Below are positions 48,501 through 62,103 of a DNA stretch of 64,000 nucleotides, piece after piece. Origin of the DNA: Casuarius casuarius. Taxonomy: Eukaryota > Chordata > Aves > Casuariiformes > Casuariidae. The notes under the pieces are model-generated. The model saw only the letters and a list, made by a program, of their open reading frames with translations, was not told the DNA's origin and made no database searches. The translations under genes and the position numbers were made by a program. The stretch is from the NCBI GenBank assembly GCA_003342895.1, contig PTFA01000024.1:1258932-1322931 (forward strand), in the 5' to 3' direction. Numbering within the stretch: position 1 is the first letter of the stretch; each line of letters opens with the position of its first letter.

Positions 48501-50957
48501 TTTTTGCTCGCCAGGTGGCAGGACTAACAAATTTTAAAAAGTCCTGAGATGGGGGGGGGAGATTTTCTGCCCAGAGGAAATCTTTGGCAGACAAGTGTGG
48601 GGTTTTCAGCCCCAAATAGCTATTCATGCAAAAACTCCCACCTGTCTATCATCTTGTGTAGAACAGAGGAGTGGTAACAGCAACTTTGGCAATGCATAGG
48701 ATGTACGTAGGCTGCTGAAGTAGGCGAGGAGCAGCGTAACTGCCTGGCAGCAGCAACAGATATGACTTCTGAGCGTGTTATGTTGCAGCTGGTCCTGGTG
48801 CACGATAGGAAAATAAAGCTACTCCTCCTCCGGCTTCCTCTTTTCTTCTTTTCTTTCTCAGGTTCCTACTCACAGGGAACAAACTCTTCCTGGGAAAGAG
48901 TAAGGGAAGCCTAAGCTAGAAATTTAGCTACAGAAGTAAGCAGGGTAATGCCTTGATGAGTGGCAAGGATGGCTATAGCTGTAGTGTCATGCCGGAGGAG
49001 CCCAAGATGAAAGAGGGTTAAGTTACCTCTTGTTCAGTGTGGGCAAGAACCTGCCACACCACTCCACACTCACTGCTGAGCTGCAGGTAAACAGGTGTCA
49101 TTTGCAATGTTTCCCCCAGAAAATAAACTGGTTGGAGAAACCTGGTCTGTCCAGCAGCCCAGGGCTGGGAGTTAGGGCCACTCCAGCAGCTTTTGGAGGC
49201 CTGCATTTAACATTTCACGGGATCGGGTCCCGTACAGAATCTGGCCTGCCTTTCCGCCATGTGTCTGCCAAGTACATGGATATAAACAACACGCACGTGT
49301 GACACAACATGAAGTTTTTGATCAATGATACATATAGTTATATTTTGTTTGGGGATAGCCGAGGATTTCCCTGTATTCATAGCCAGATACACTACTCTTC
49401 CAGCGTGCTCCTTATAGGTTCACCCTTGTAAGGGGCTGACAGTTCTCTGGAAGATGCCATTAATAAGAATTAACAGCACTCAACACTTCTCAGGTATTTT
49501 CATCATGTCACAGATAATGCTTATGTAAGTAAAATGAGATGCAGGAAAATATATCTATTTGCATAATCATTTCCACAGAAAAGTATTCTTGAAAAGTGTA
49601 TCATTCTTTTCCCATAGGTTTATATACAATGAACCCCAAAGCAATGACACTTAGGAGGAAAGTCATTCCAGAACTCACGATTTTATGCTATCCTCAGGCT
49701 GTTGATGTCATCAGTGGTAAGGAAATTCCCCCACACCTACCCCTCTTATAAGCTCCTGAAGGTCAGACAACAGATGCTGCTGACCTGCAAATCCCTGTCT
49801 AGGGCATGCCCAACTCTGTCCTCAGTCCATTTTCCTGTCTACCTGCCCTAGCAATCTAGAGTTGTTGATCCTGTAACACGATTTTGCACCTCCTCCGCAG
49901 ATCTCTCTTTTCCTCAAAGACTGTAGATGTTGATGGTTTATGTTCTTTTTGGAACAGATTTAGATGTTCTATTTCAGTTTCATCTTTAGAGGGACCATTC
50001 AACAGAAACACTGTGCAAATAATGCTTTTCCATTAGTTTTAAATTTTGTTGCAGTGATCTATGAAATATTTCCTCCTCACTTGGGCTACATGTACATGAC
50101 TACATTACCTCAGAGAACCTTGATACTAAATTGAATGGTACAATTAACGTGTAAAATACACACATGAGTTGGAAATTCAGCTACCATGCTAAACAAATGC
50201 TAAACAACTCAGTCTTACTAGTGAAAAGCTAGTTTGATGCAGTTCCCTTGAACTATAATTCCTAGTGCAGCTTTCTTCCACTTCAGGATTCTGTTACGGG
50301 CTGCTTGATTTCAAAACTCACTAGAGTCAATGGAAAGATTCACTTTGATTTCAAAATGATTTGAATCAAATTCTAGGTGAACAGGATGTTAGGGTCTTTC
50401 TTTCCTTTGAGTGGTGAGCCCACACAAATGGGTCTATTAAAAGACACAATATAAAAAATGAATTTTTAAAAATCAAATATTTCACAAGTAATAAAAGCAA
50501 ATTGGCAACCACTTAATGCAAAGGATAATATTCCTGTTTTCCCTGAATATTTCTCAGAATTCTTCAAATCTGCACTTAGTATACATTCTTTAGAAGTATA
50601 AAGTATGTGACTAGCTTCACATAATCAGAAAACCTCTACAGATGACGGGCTCTGTTTAATTTGTACGGTCCAGTCTTTCAGTCTTGAGGTTCCTGAATCA
50701 TGCTTCTCTTATGGCCACTCCTGGCACCCAGGGAACACTTTGTACCTAATTCTAGAAAGCTTACTCTTTGTAAAGCTAAATTGTTTTGGTTTTGATCACA
50801 AAAAAATGTGTTTTACTCCATTCCCTCTTCTAGCCCCACATAAGTATGCTTGGCATAGAATGGTTGTGAATTTATTGAAGGGCCATATTTATTGGTAAAT
50901 GAAAAAACTTTCAAAAAGGCATAAAATACCAGGCAAAAAATAAATTCAAAATGTGTA

Positions 50958-50997
50958 CAGTATGTTTCAGAGATTTGTAGAAATCTCTGAAACACTG
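50958..50997. repeat. 17-bp hairpin with four-base loop
   Basis: GTTTCAGAGATTT (50964-50976) is the exact reverse complement of AAATCTCTGAAAC (50981-50993) across the loop GTAG. CAGT and ACTG extend the stem by four pairs beyond a two-base bulge. The loop is short for a typical miRNA precursor. Confidence 0.8.
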
Positions 50998-53900
50998 CTA
51001 TTTGTCCTATATTGTTCAAATACTTGCTCTCTTAGCTTGTTGATTAGCGGAGGAGTTTAAGAAAAATGGTATATGAACTCAATGAATCTTTGTGGTTTCT
51101 CATCTGAAGCAAACAAGCAATGATGAAAGTCCACTCATGCTATCCAGCTGATGAAGCTTATGCTACCTATCTAGCAATTTTTTTTCCATAGGCATTGTAA
51201 AAATTATTTGCTTCCTGAACACTGCAAAAAATATCTTGGTATGCTTGTGAGATGGTTTTTATCACAAGTGGCTAATGACATGGATATGAATGGAAAAAAG
51301 TAGTCAGTTGAAAACCTTGAACTAGTCTTTTAATTAAGTTGGCTCTTCATTTTCACAGCATTCTTATGAATTCTAAAATTATGTATGGACTGCACAAATG
51401 GTACATAAATATATTCTAGACAGAGGACAATAATTCAGCGAAAAAATATCCATGCATTTGTGCCTGCATCTCCAAAATAAGCCATACACTCACAGTCAAA
51501 AAAGGTACCTTTTAAACTGCATAAAAAGAACCAGAGTCTCAGATAAAAAGTAGAAATCATCTCAGCTAAATTGTTTCTATTCAGGATTGAAAGTTGCATC
51601 CAAATAAGCATTTATCATGCCATAAACAAACATGTGTAATTCTTTTCTTAAAATGATTGGAAATCTAAACATATTCTCATTTTCCCTTTTTATAAAAATG
51701 ACATTTTCACTATCATGGAATTGACCCGGTTGGAAGTCCTGTCTCAAACAAGAGATGCTTTTGGAGGATATGGGATGGTCCATCTGACTTCTCAGTGGGA
51801 GGAGGAGCTCTTTTGGTCATACTCACTTTATACAACTTGATTTAATAGCTTTTAGCTGGGACCAACACCTTATGAGCTACTATCAAATATTATTAGTTAA
51901 TCTAGTCAACTGATATGGTTATGTCCTGTCCATTTCATCTTTTGTGGTATCCATTAATTGAAGAGATTCTTCTTCACCCACATAAGAAATTACGAGTCTG
52001 ACAATTAAGTGTGGGAGGTTTACTTCTTGTCTGGCTATTTCTTACCTGTGGCTAACTGGTTTTATCTTCGTAGGAAAGTCTGTGGGTTTTGCTGCTTTTT
52101 TCACTGTAAGTATTTTCTCCCAGATAGTTATTCTTAGTTTGTCTCTATCTGAGTTAGAAGAGTTCTCCTGTTTAATACCTCCCCTCCCCCAGGAATATGT
52201 AAGGCAAATGCAGTAAATTCAGCATCCGAGTAGCTTTTGTTATTCTGACATATCAGCATGAGCACAGTTATTGCTTTTCGCCTCCAAGGAGGACTGAGGG
52301 GGGACAGGTGTCCTTGAGTTCATAAATGTCTTTTTTAGCCCAAGTTTTAGCCCAAGAAGAAAGATGAGTTTTCTTTTCACTATAGCCCTGCTTTGCCTCC
52401 ACAAGGTACTGCCACACCACATTTCATCTTACTCAGATGCTGCACACACTCATGCAGCTCGCATGAAATATGTCTTCCCTGTAGCAGAATCAATTCATTT
52501 GTACTTAGCACCTGGAATATGCAGCTGAATTTAACTACTAAACAAAACAGTTGGAAAGGAATCATTAATTTTCAGGTATTTGAGAAGGCTGTGATGAGGG
52601 AAGGTCCGAAATGATATGCAGAAGAGATCCAACACAGTAACACCATCTGATATTTAGCTCGGTTTCATATCACCTCATCTGGGTTCAGCCTCAGCCAGCC
52701 AGAGGCAAGTCAAATTTTCTTTCCTTCAGAAACACAACTTTAAAAATCACTGAGCTGTCTGGACAGAAATTCACCCCTGGGCTGACCTCCAATGCCGACC
52801 TGTTGGGAACACTGCACACAGCTCAGCTCAGCCCCCTGCCTTGCCTCCAGCTTGCACAGGCGACTAAAACAACAGAAAAGCAAACTGTAGACCTTGTGAC
52901 ATGGAGGGTAGCTACCATTGCTTACAGAGACGTATGGCTCAATGAGCCATTATTTCTTGCATATCTCTAATATATAGCACTACATACCTGCTGTTGCTGG
53001 ACCGCTTGCAATCAGAGATGGTCAAGCCCACTGTGACAAATCTTGAGGTGAGCAACTTTTTATTAAGAAGGTGAATGAATACCACCGTGGTCTTACTCAG
53101 TTGTGGTCAAAACTAAGCAGTGAGCACAGTTTGCAGCAATGGAGCAAAGAGTTCAAACCCAATGCGTTGAAGTAGCACTTAAATGATCTTATTTATCTGC
53201 TCTTCAGTGTAGATATTTGTAGAAAGAAGACACTAAATTAGTCACAAGGCTATTGAACAAAACATCTGGCTGACTCATAAAAGTAAAGTGACAATAAAGT
53301 AACTGAAAGACTATGGGCAGGAAAAACACTTTACGGTTACTTTTCCAAGATATTAAAGAACAGCAGAAAGGAGTGGCTAATGTAAAAGTCAAGGATGATT
53401 ATTATTGCAAGGGGATTAGATTATTTCATCATTCATGGACTATATCACCTATCAATTGATAATGCTTTACAAGAAAAAAAATAATGGTTCATATTCTTTA
53501 AAAAAAAATCAGATTTCAAAAAGTCTGCATTAGAATGGGTATCACCTACTCTAGTTAAAAGTTGCTCAGACACCCTACAGTTTTTGATTGGCACATCTGT
53601 ACTGCAGAGGCAGACAGGCAAGGCAAACGAAAGTCATGAGACTGGGTTCTATCAGCTGAAGAATGAGAAGGAAAACGTGGCTGGGAGTAAAGGCATTTAG
53701 CAGCTGGAAGGCAAAGAAGGCATGATGAACAGATGCTCAAGTGCAAAATGATTTTGAGTGTTTGCTGCACAGACATAAATGAATCTAGGAGCATGCCTGG
53801 AGATGGGAACCCTTGAGGGGACAGGTCTGTGCTCCCATCTCCCAGGGGCCCAGAGGGGGAAGCCCTGAAGCTCTGGGGGTTACAGCCCTGAGCGGAGGGG

Positions 53901-55382
53901 ATTGCCATGTTCTCCTTCAATGTTGCAAGTTGAATCATCAGCCCCACAGGCGAGGCAGGCGTTAACCCAGCTTCACAGGCTGCTGCTGAGGACCAAGCGC
54001 GAGGGTGGGTAGAGCAGAGCAGCTCCTGCCTCAGTGCCTGCTGCCTCCAGAGAGGCTCAATTCACCGGATGCTTCCACCTAGCTCCTCAAGCCTTCCTCT
54101 CTTGCCACCCTCTGTTTTCTAAGGAAGATAGCATTTTTCCATAAGTAGAAACCTATACCTATTGATTTAGCTATGTTTAATATCTTGCATTAATGAAGCA
54201 ATTTATGCCTTTATCTTAATTACCTTTCAATTTTCTAGGCTGGTTTACTTGTTTGCCTTTGAGCTAGAGCAGTAATTGAATGTATCATTTTGGCTGGAAA
54301 TGTCTTGTTTTCATGTTCTTGAGCCGTTATGACTGCTGTCTTGGGGTTACAATTCAAAATAAACCTATTTGCCGAGCAAACAGGGATCCCAAGAGATGGC
54401 AGACTGGACTCCAGAAGTTGTGGGAATAGTTTCATTGGTATTACAGTATTTTGAGGTTTGTTAATTTACATTGTACAAAACCTAAATTTTGTGCCAAACT
54501 TATCTGGCAGGACTGATTTACTCCTCTTTGAGATAGAATTATGGAGTTTCCCAGATGGTTTCCTTGGTAACAATATTTTGTTGTATCGTTTTGGGGAAGG
54601 ATTAAAATAAAAAGGGAGCTTTTTTTCCTACCTCTTTCATTCCAAGTTGTTTATGCAGTGGGGTAAGATATTTAATTTTATACTAGTATCCTCTTGAAAT
54701 AGCAAGATACATATCTCAAGGTGAAGGTAACAAGGCTGGTCGGATCATTTACAAGACAAATACGTAGATCCAAGAGGAACCTTGTGAGGTTTGAATTTCA
54801 CTGCTCTACTCCCTTCTTAATGAGAAAGTTACAGAAAGAAACATGGATTTGCTGAACTGGCTATTTCTATAGGCTATGAAAATTTGATTTCATGTAGTAC
54901 TTTTTGAATTCATAAGACGAACAGCCTGACCTCATGGGCGCCACTTACACAGGCAGCCTCAGCTCTTAGACCCAGGACTTTCCAGCTAGAAACTGTTGAA
55001 TCTTTTGGTAGTAGTCTTCACCCTTACGCTGTTGGGAAACATGATCAGGGTGTGCCATATGAGGCTAACCAATTTCCCCATAGTGGAGGCTGCAGTTCTG
55101 AGAGAGGTTTTTCTGTTAGAAAAAATAGCTAGTGAAACCACAGGCCGCTCCTGACTCTTGCATACACCATAGGCTGTGGGGTCAAAGGCACTTACAAGAG
55201 ACCAGCACCGACTTTGCCTCTATCAATACCAATGCCTCAGATAGATAACCATAATCTTTGTCTGGGGAGCTGCTACCAAAATTTTCTAGAAAATATATGA
55301 GAAAAAAATTTAAAATAAAATATTGATCTTTTCCATTCTGCTATAGTGCTGGGATCCAGCATGTATGCAATTCAGCTGCAGA

Positions 55383-55413
<31 letters not shown>
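55383..55413. repeat. (TC)n(AC)n compound microsatellite
   Basis: About eight TC units followed by about seven AC units. Confidence 0.9.
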
Positions 55414-55629
55414 TGGGCAGACACTCACAAATTATGACTTCAGGAAAATGGAAATAATTAACTCAAATGTTTTTGCCATTTGAATAACAAACATAAAAGC
55501 AGCAGCCATAGAATAGTTCTTTAAAACTTTAAAAGCAATGTTTCCTAGGGTTCCTAGTTTTCCCAAGCAAGAAATTTGGACTTCACTGAGCAAACAAAAC
55601 CTATTACTTTAGTTTGTGAAGCATAGATT

Positions 55630-55690
55630 CCTTGGAATTATCTTGGAAATAAATTACCTTGGAATTATCTTGGAATTCCTTGGAAATATC
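55630..55690. repeat. short tandem repeat, 27-base period
   Basis: CCTTGGAATTATCTTGGAA occurs at 55630 and 55657, and a diverged third copy starts at 55678 (CCTTGGAAATATC). Confidence 0.8.
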
Positions 55691-58600
55691 TCTTGGATTA
55701 GAAAATCTAAGCATGCCCGAGTATGCCCAATTAGCATGCAGGCAGGCAAGCAGGGGGAGCTTAGAGGCTTAGTCAGAGCTGATGATTGCCAGCGTATATA
55801 CATTTTTACAAATTATGAATGGATGTGCTAGCAAGAGCTTACCTTTGCTCTTCCTCTGTCCTGTCCCATCTGATGTCTAGCAGCTTTCACTTAGGTAGAA
55901 GGAGGGGAAGACCTCAAGGCAAAATTAGTTTTTCTTTCTGTGAGTGAAATGTCACTGGTGAGAAAGGCTTGGAATTTTTTTGTGCTCAGTGTTTTCAGAA
56001 TTGGCATATTGCTGAAACCTGTCTCAGCGGTATCCAGATAGGAGACATCTCTACTGTGCACAGGAGGCGAGAGCGAGGATAAACAGTCATACAAATGAAT
56101 ATAGGTAGATTTTGACACAAAGGAGAAAGGATAATCTGGTGAGGGATGTACTGGAAATGGCAGCATCATTAATGGGACACACTGAGAAAACTAAACTTGA
56201 AACACTAGCACGAGCAAGACAAGACTGCCTTGCTCAGGGCCAGAAGGCGGCTGCTGGAACAGAGTAAGGTGAAAAATGCCAGTGAAGACAAAATAAAAAC
56301 CTGGCTGTTAATTTTGACGGCATAGGTGGAAGACAAATTGAGATCTTCGTGGTGGTGTATTGGTAGAATTGGCAAGACTAGCGACAGTTCAGGTATGAGG
56401 ACTCGAAGAGAGCTGATCTGAAGAAGATACCTGACTTACAGGCTTGAGGAAAGGTTCTTCTGGCCTGGATTTAGAAGGAAGTGATTTAGGAAGAAAATTA
56501 TGATTCCATTTGACCATACTAAATTGAAACCGATGCTGGTCATTCACGAAGAGATTGCAAAGGCTTTAGTCTGGGTAGAAAAAAGACAAGTTTGAGTGGG
56601 GAGGTGGATATTCCTCAGCACACAGATAACAGCTGAAAGCATGCCTGTGAAGGAGGTTAGTAAGAAACAAGAGTGAAGGCAATAAACTACCAAAGGAAAA
56701 AGAGCAGAAGCCCCCAGCACAGCTGGAGAAACCCCCACAGAAAGCTGGAGCAGGTTCTGAGGAAGATCCTCAGTCTGAAAAACACATGAATCTCTATGTA
56801 CGGAAAGCTGGGCATCCCAAAAGCCAAGTTAGCAAGACTAAAAATAGCAGCTAATTGTGTTGGGTGAGTTTGAGATACTGGTTACAAGCCTGGCCAGGGA
56901 GAAGTCAGGAAAGACTGGGAATAGGCATTCCAGTGGAGTGCAGGAAGCAGAATATGACACAGGACAGTGTCTATCATTTGAAAAAATGGAAAGTTTCAAA
57001 GCAAACGAGGGGTTTTGAATATGGTTAGTATCACCTCTTCAGTTGTCTTTTCATGAAAATCTTAAGCCAGCACATCAACCCTCAAAGAATTTAACCAAGG
57101 TGACATCAAACAATGCAAAGAGTATGACTAAACAAATATCAGATAAAGAGAATCTAAGAATGAATGATAACAATCACCTGAGGTGAGTGAAAATGAAAGC
57201 TAAATGGGGAAGGATAAAACCATTGAAATTCAGAACTGGTGTAATCAGATGAATTTCACATTTGCTAATTCCACTTTTTAAGGGGCAGTCTGATATTGCG
57301 CACCTAGCCTGTGGCACAGGGACCCTGCTAGATCTTGGCTCTAGTTCTTTTAAATTGTAGCTCTACGTTCAAATGACAGATCCATGCTTTCTGATTTAAT
57401 GCTGAACACCAAACTGTGTTAGGGGAGGCCATTGGTGTAGTATGAAACCATGTTCCTTCGAGACTCCATGTGGTGCAATGCAAATCACGTGTGGTCTCCA
57501 GTCACAAGCAGCTCATTTTTACTTTTGCACGCAGAATCCTAGGGCAAGGACTACTGAACACTTTTTACATGCTATTGTGTAGTCTTCACCAATTTTGGGG
57601 GCCAGCAGACCACTGCCAGCTCTTAACTTTGCTCACAGACCATCGTGCCATTCTGCTTTTAATAATGAGGCACCTTCTGTCTCTCCTGCCTAGGCCTTTT
57701 CCTCATGATGCGTTGGTCTTTATTACATGACCTTCCTAATGTGCTCTCACCTAGTTTATCTTCCCCAATGAGTTGTCACAGATGCCTCCTCCCTACTCCC
57801 AAACCAAAATAAAAAACTTGCTATTCCAGTTAATCCTACTCTTGTGCTACATGATTTCAGACAGTGGAAGGTTTCATAAAGGCTAATACATGGCTTTATC
57901 CTTTCTAGATTTCAAACCCAGTAAAAAAGATGTAGTATTTTCTGGTCAGTAACAACTTTTAGTTTTTTTAATAATAATCACTAAAACTTTTCAGAGATTT
58001 CTGATGGATAAAGCTGCTTCTAGACTACTATTTAAAAATATAGCTACAACTTTACCTACTTGCTCGTCCACTCAGATCAAGGGTAATTTGATTAGTAGAT
58101 TTTTTTTTAATGAGGGCTTTGCACATATGCACTGGTCTTCTGAATGCTGAGAAGTTGCACCTTGAGCAAAGCAAAGAGTCTTGAGATCAGGAAAACTTTG
58201 GAGCTAGCTTTGTCCTAATCCAAGCTGGATTTTAAATGTCCATACTTTGTTCCCACTTTGAAATTTTCCCCGGTAGTAAAGTTTGTTGAAGTGTCTCCGT
58301 AGTTACATAGGTAATAACTTCTCACTCAGTTGGGCAACGTTGGTAGGGCTCCTATGAAAAGCAAGAGATGCTCCTATGTGGTATTATGGGAATAAAACAC
58401 ATTAGGAATTTAGAAATTGCATCTAGAAAGCTCACTGCTTACAGGGAGGGCTTGGGAGGAATCTGGGCTATTCATAGATACATATATGCATGCATATCCA
58501 TACAATGACCATCTGTCTGTCTGTGCTTGGGCTTCTAGGCATACAGCAAAACTACAGAAGGCTCCTATCAGCAAAAACTCTTTGACAAATTCAACATCTG

Positions 58601-61600
58601 TGACACTGCAATGAAGTCTGCATTGCCTGGCTGCTAACTCTCCCCAACCCCGAGGTCTCCCACATCCTCCGCACATGGACTGCCGATGCCGTGGGAACTG
58701 CACTACCAGTGGCGGGTGCCTAAATTAAAAGTGCCCCCAGAAGGGTGCAGGAGCCACATCACCCCTGGCCCGGGGTGTCCCCTGATGCTGGCCCAGAGAG
58801 GCCGGGCTGAGGGCTACGGATGGTGGCGCCGGGTGAGCGGGGCAGTGCCACCAGCGTGGGGCCATATGGCTATATCCCACCCATCGCTGTCTCAGCTTTC
58901 TGATCTAGCTGTGTGTGGGATGTGTGAACAGCTGGTTTTCAAAAGGTCAGATTGGCAAGATATCTAAAACACAAACAAATATACCCCCGAAATTTGTACT
59001 TTGAAAGTTTTGCTTGCCCCCCACTTCCTGTCAGCCTGCCTGAAAGGTTGCTAATGCCTTTGCTGCATGACTTTCTGCTATCCTAACTAAGCACCTCCCA
59101 TTAAAGGAAATACTTGGTGTTCCCAGGTGCCTTTGCACTGCAGAAATAATTTCCTCTGAGCAAAAGCAAATTGCTCAGCAGAGAAGTGGGGCTACCCAGC
59201 GCCACGCAGTTTGTGTCTTCTCCAGCTTAAGCAATACCAAGGCAAACCTGCACACGTGGTTACTGAATGAGCACATACCACACACTTTGCCTAGCCATAA
59301 CTAAGAGACATGCAAGGTCAAACGGAGGCTCCTCAGCTCCCTGGATGTGAGTTAGCACAGGCTGCTGGTGCTGGGCTTGTGGGGCTGTCAGCATGCTTCC
59401 CCCAGATGGGGTGGGCTCCCGGCCAGCCCTACGGCTAAAGCTCAGCTGGGGGAAAGGCTGCTAGCCGAGGGGCAGGTCTTGAACATCTCCTGGCTTGTCT
59501 CATGGATGGATAGCAAAGGGCTGAACAAACCGGCTTCTCCTCTCTTTTGGCTGACTAACGTGGGGGACATAGAGGAGCATTCTGCATAGGAAAGACGAAC
59601 TAATAGGGATGCTGCTAGTTCTGACCACCTTCCTTTTCCCTGGGAAAGGAGAAAAACCACAATGTTCTTTAGCAGCATTATTCCTTATCTGCATCATGGT
59701 AGGGAATCTCCAGTTACAGCTGAAACCCGAGAGAATAGACGCTGAACTACATGCACAATCTAATAGTTATTCATACCATACACCACTTCTACCTAATGGC
59801 ACCGTCCACTTCTGTTCGAGTCATGCAAAGCAAACCCCACTGCATCTGGAGACGTGCTGCTAGGAGCTGCGCACCTCAGTGTGAGATTGCAAGTAGGAAG
59901 CTGCGAGGTTCTTATGCACAGCTTAGAACAACACACAGAGCAAAACACATCTTCTGCAAGCTCCTCCAGAGCTGACTGATCGCTGAACATCCCCACCCAT
60001 AATGCCCCACAGAGCAGCAAGGTTTTTTTGTGACAGAGGAAAATGTCTGTAAACATCTTCCAAACAATTATTTGCCACATACTTTTTTCATGCTTGCTGC
60101 AAGTTGTGGTCAGGTAGCAGTCAGTCCAGCTACTGCTATGAAAAAAAGAAAAATAAATCAAATCAATTAATATTTCTCATCTGTTAGAAGTTGCTTGCTT
60201 AGTTTCATTTTGTATTGCTAGCCCACAGAAGGCTTACAGGAAATTTCAGCTGGTAAAATGTAAATTTACCGTAATTGTGTATTAGCACCAGATGCAGCTG
60301 ACCACAAGATACACACTTTAGAAAAAATAAGTGTTCATACTAGCAGGGCAATAAATGACAGGAAATAAACCTGCCTAATGCTACCACAGGTTTTTAAGCC
60401 TGTGACTCTGAGAAAAACCTGTACTATACCTCAAAGCAATGCCACGCGTTCTAATAAAATTCCCACAGGCAAAAAGACATATGGTAGAGAAAGATAAATT
60501 ACAAGAAAAGTGATGCTTTTTTTGCTGCCTTATGTTATACTGTTCTGTAGGCTGGTGGGATGTATCCTATTCCTGGCACGCAATGCAAAAGACTGAGCTA
60601 GGGGGACTCCCCTCCGGCAGGGGCTACGAGGTGCTGTTCCTGAAGCCTTTGCAATCCCTACAGAGCCATGGTGCTATCCTGAAGGAAGAAGCAGAGCTGT
60701 AGAGCTGGGGCCTAAAACCAAAACATGTCTTCTAAATCTGGGCTTGGACACCAAACCTGGGTGCAGATGTTATAGTTTGATCTTTGGGAAAAGCATGAGA
60801 TTTGTACAACTCAGGCAGTCGCTGAAGTTCAAGTTCACATGCTGCATGGTGGGTTGACGTCGCTTGGCTATGAAAGTGCTCCTCTGCCAATGCTGTGACT
60901 GTAGGGCTCTCCCTGTCACCCGCAAGCAACATGGACAAGCAACACCGTCCAGTCGTCATGACTCTTCTTTGCCTGCTTGCACACTTAATTACCATGCCCT
61001 TGGCCGTTCTGCTTTGATTGTGCTGCCTCTTTCTTCTTGCACCACCCACTACGTCTAAAACAGCTTGTCTTCGATGTGCCAAGTGCTCAGTAGCCTCCCG
61101 TACTCTCCTCAGAGTAATTTCTTTTATCAGATTTTCATCATTGGCCTTTCTCCAGACGCGTGCTGTTCCCAATCCCCTGCTGCAACGTGATCGTTTCATT
61201 AAAGGCTGGTCAGTAGTTGCTCCATGACTGTCGCCCATCTCCTCCTGCCTGATCGCTTCTCTCCCTCTCCCTAACCCGTTCCTCCCCTCGTCCTCGCCTC
61301 TCCGTCACATCACGTGCTCGGGCTGTGCTCTCGCAGGCACGAAGCGCGCTCTGCGTAGAGCCCATCGGCACAGCCGGCCACATGCCTGTTGGCAGCTACT
61401 GTGTGCCAGGCCAAAACAGCTCCGTGAGTCTAATTCAGTAGGAAATCAGTTTATGTAGCTCAAAGTGCCCCCATGTGAAATGTAAATACTGCGTGTCCTA
61501 CCCGCCTGCGTGTACACAGAGGTGATCCTATGTAGTGCCCAGTGCTCCACAGTTTGCTGTCTGTGCATGCCTGCTTTCCTGCTTGGCAGAGTCCGCTCAC

Positions 61601-62080
61601 GTGTGTTTTTCTTAGTGTTGCACTAAGTGTAAAGTCTTTGGGGCAGAGGGCTTCTCTGACTTTTTTAACATGGTCACCTTGGCCATTTGAATAGTATGAA
61701 CTGCTCATACAAACAGTGCAAGGAAAGGGAGAGGGAGGGACCTTTTATTTACACAGTTTCTCAAATCCCACAGACTGTGGAGTCCTTGAGGTCCCAGTCC
61801 TGAGATACAAAAAAGTTGTGTGTGCTTTTGAAGCTGATCCTCTGAGCTAAAGTTGGGCTGAGGGGTGAAAAAAACAGATTGAGGCACTGAGCCCACACTC
61901 TCCTAATGGAAAACTCTGTGAGGGAAAAACAAAATTCCTATTATTTATCCTTAAAAATTGTTAGTTTGCTTACTTCTTCAGTTTCTCCATGAGCCTTGTA
62001 AACCACACTTCAGGGTTTCCTGCTGAGAATATTTATTTATCAAGGCAAAGAAGATGAATTCAGCTTGAAATGTTGCAATG

Positions 62081-62103
62081 CAAACAAACAAACAAACAAA
62101 CAA
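62081..62103. repeat. (AAAC)n microsatellite
   Basis: About six AAAC units, followed by a C-rich run. Confidence 0.9.

Noticed and set aside
48145..48537. 130-codon plus-strand open frame.
   Set aside because: It lies within the antisense CR1-like LINE remnant.
53555..53947. 130-codon minus-strand open frame.
   Set aside because: Composition and lack of motifs suggest chance; no splice or promoter context.
60732..61238. 168-codon minus-strand open frame, rich in Arg.
   Set aside because: No known domain; the opposite strand is also partly open and the region is GC-rich, so chance is the best explanation without transcripts.
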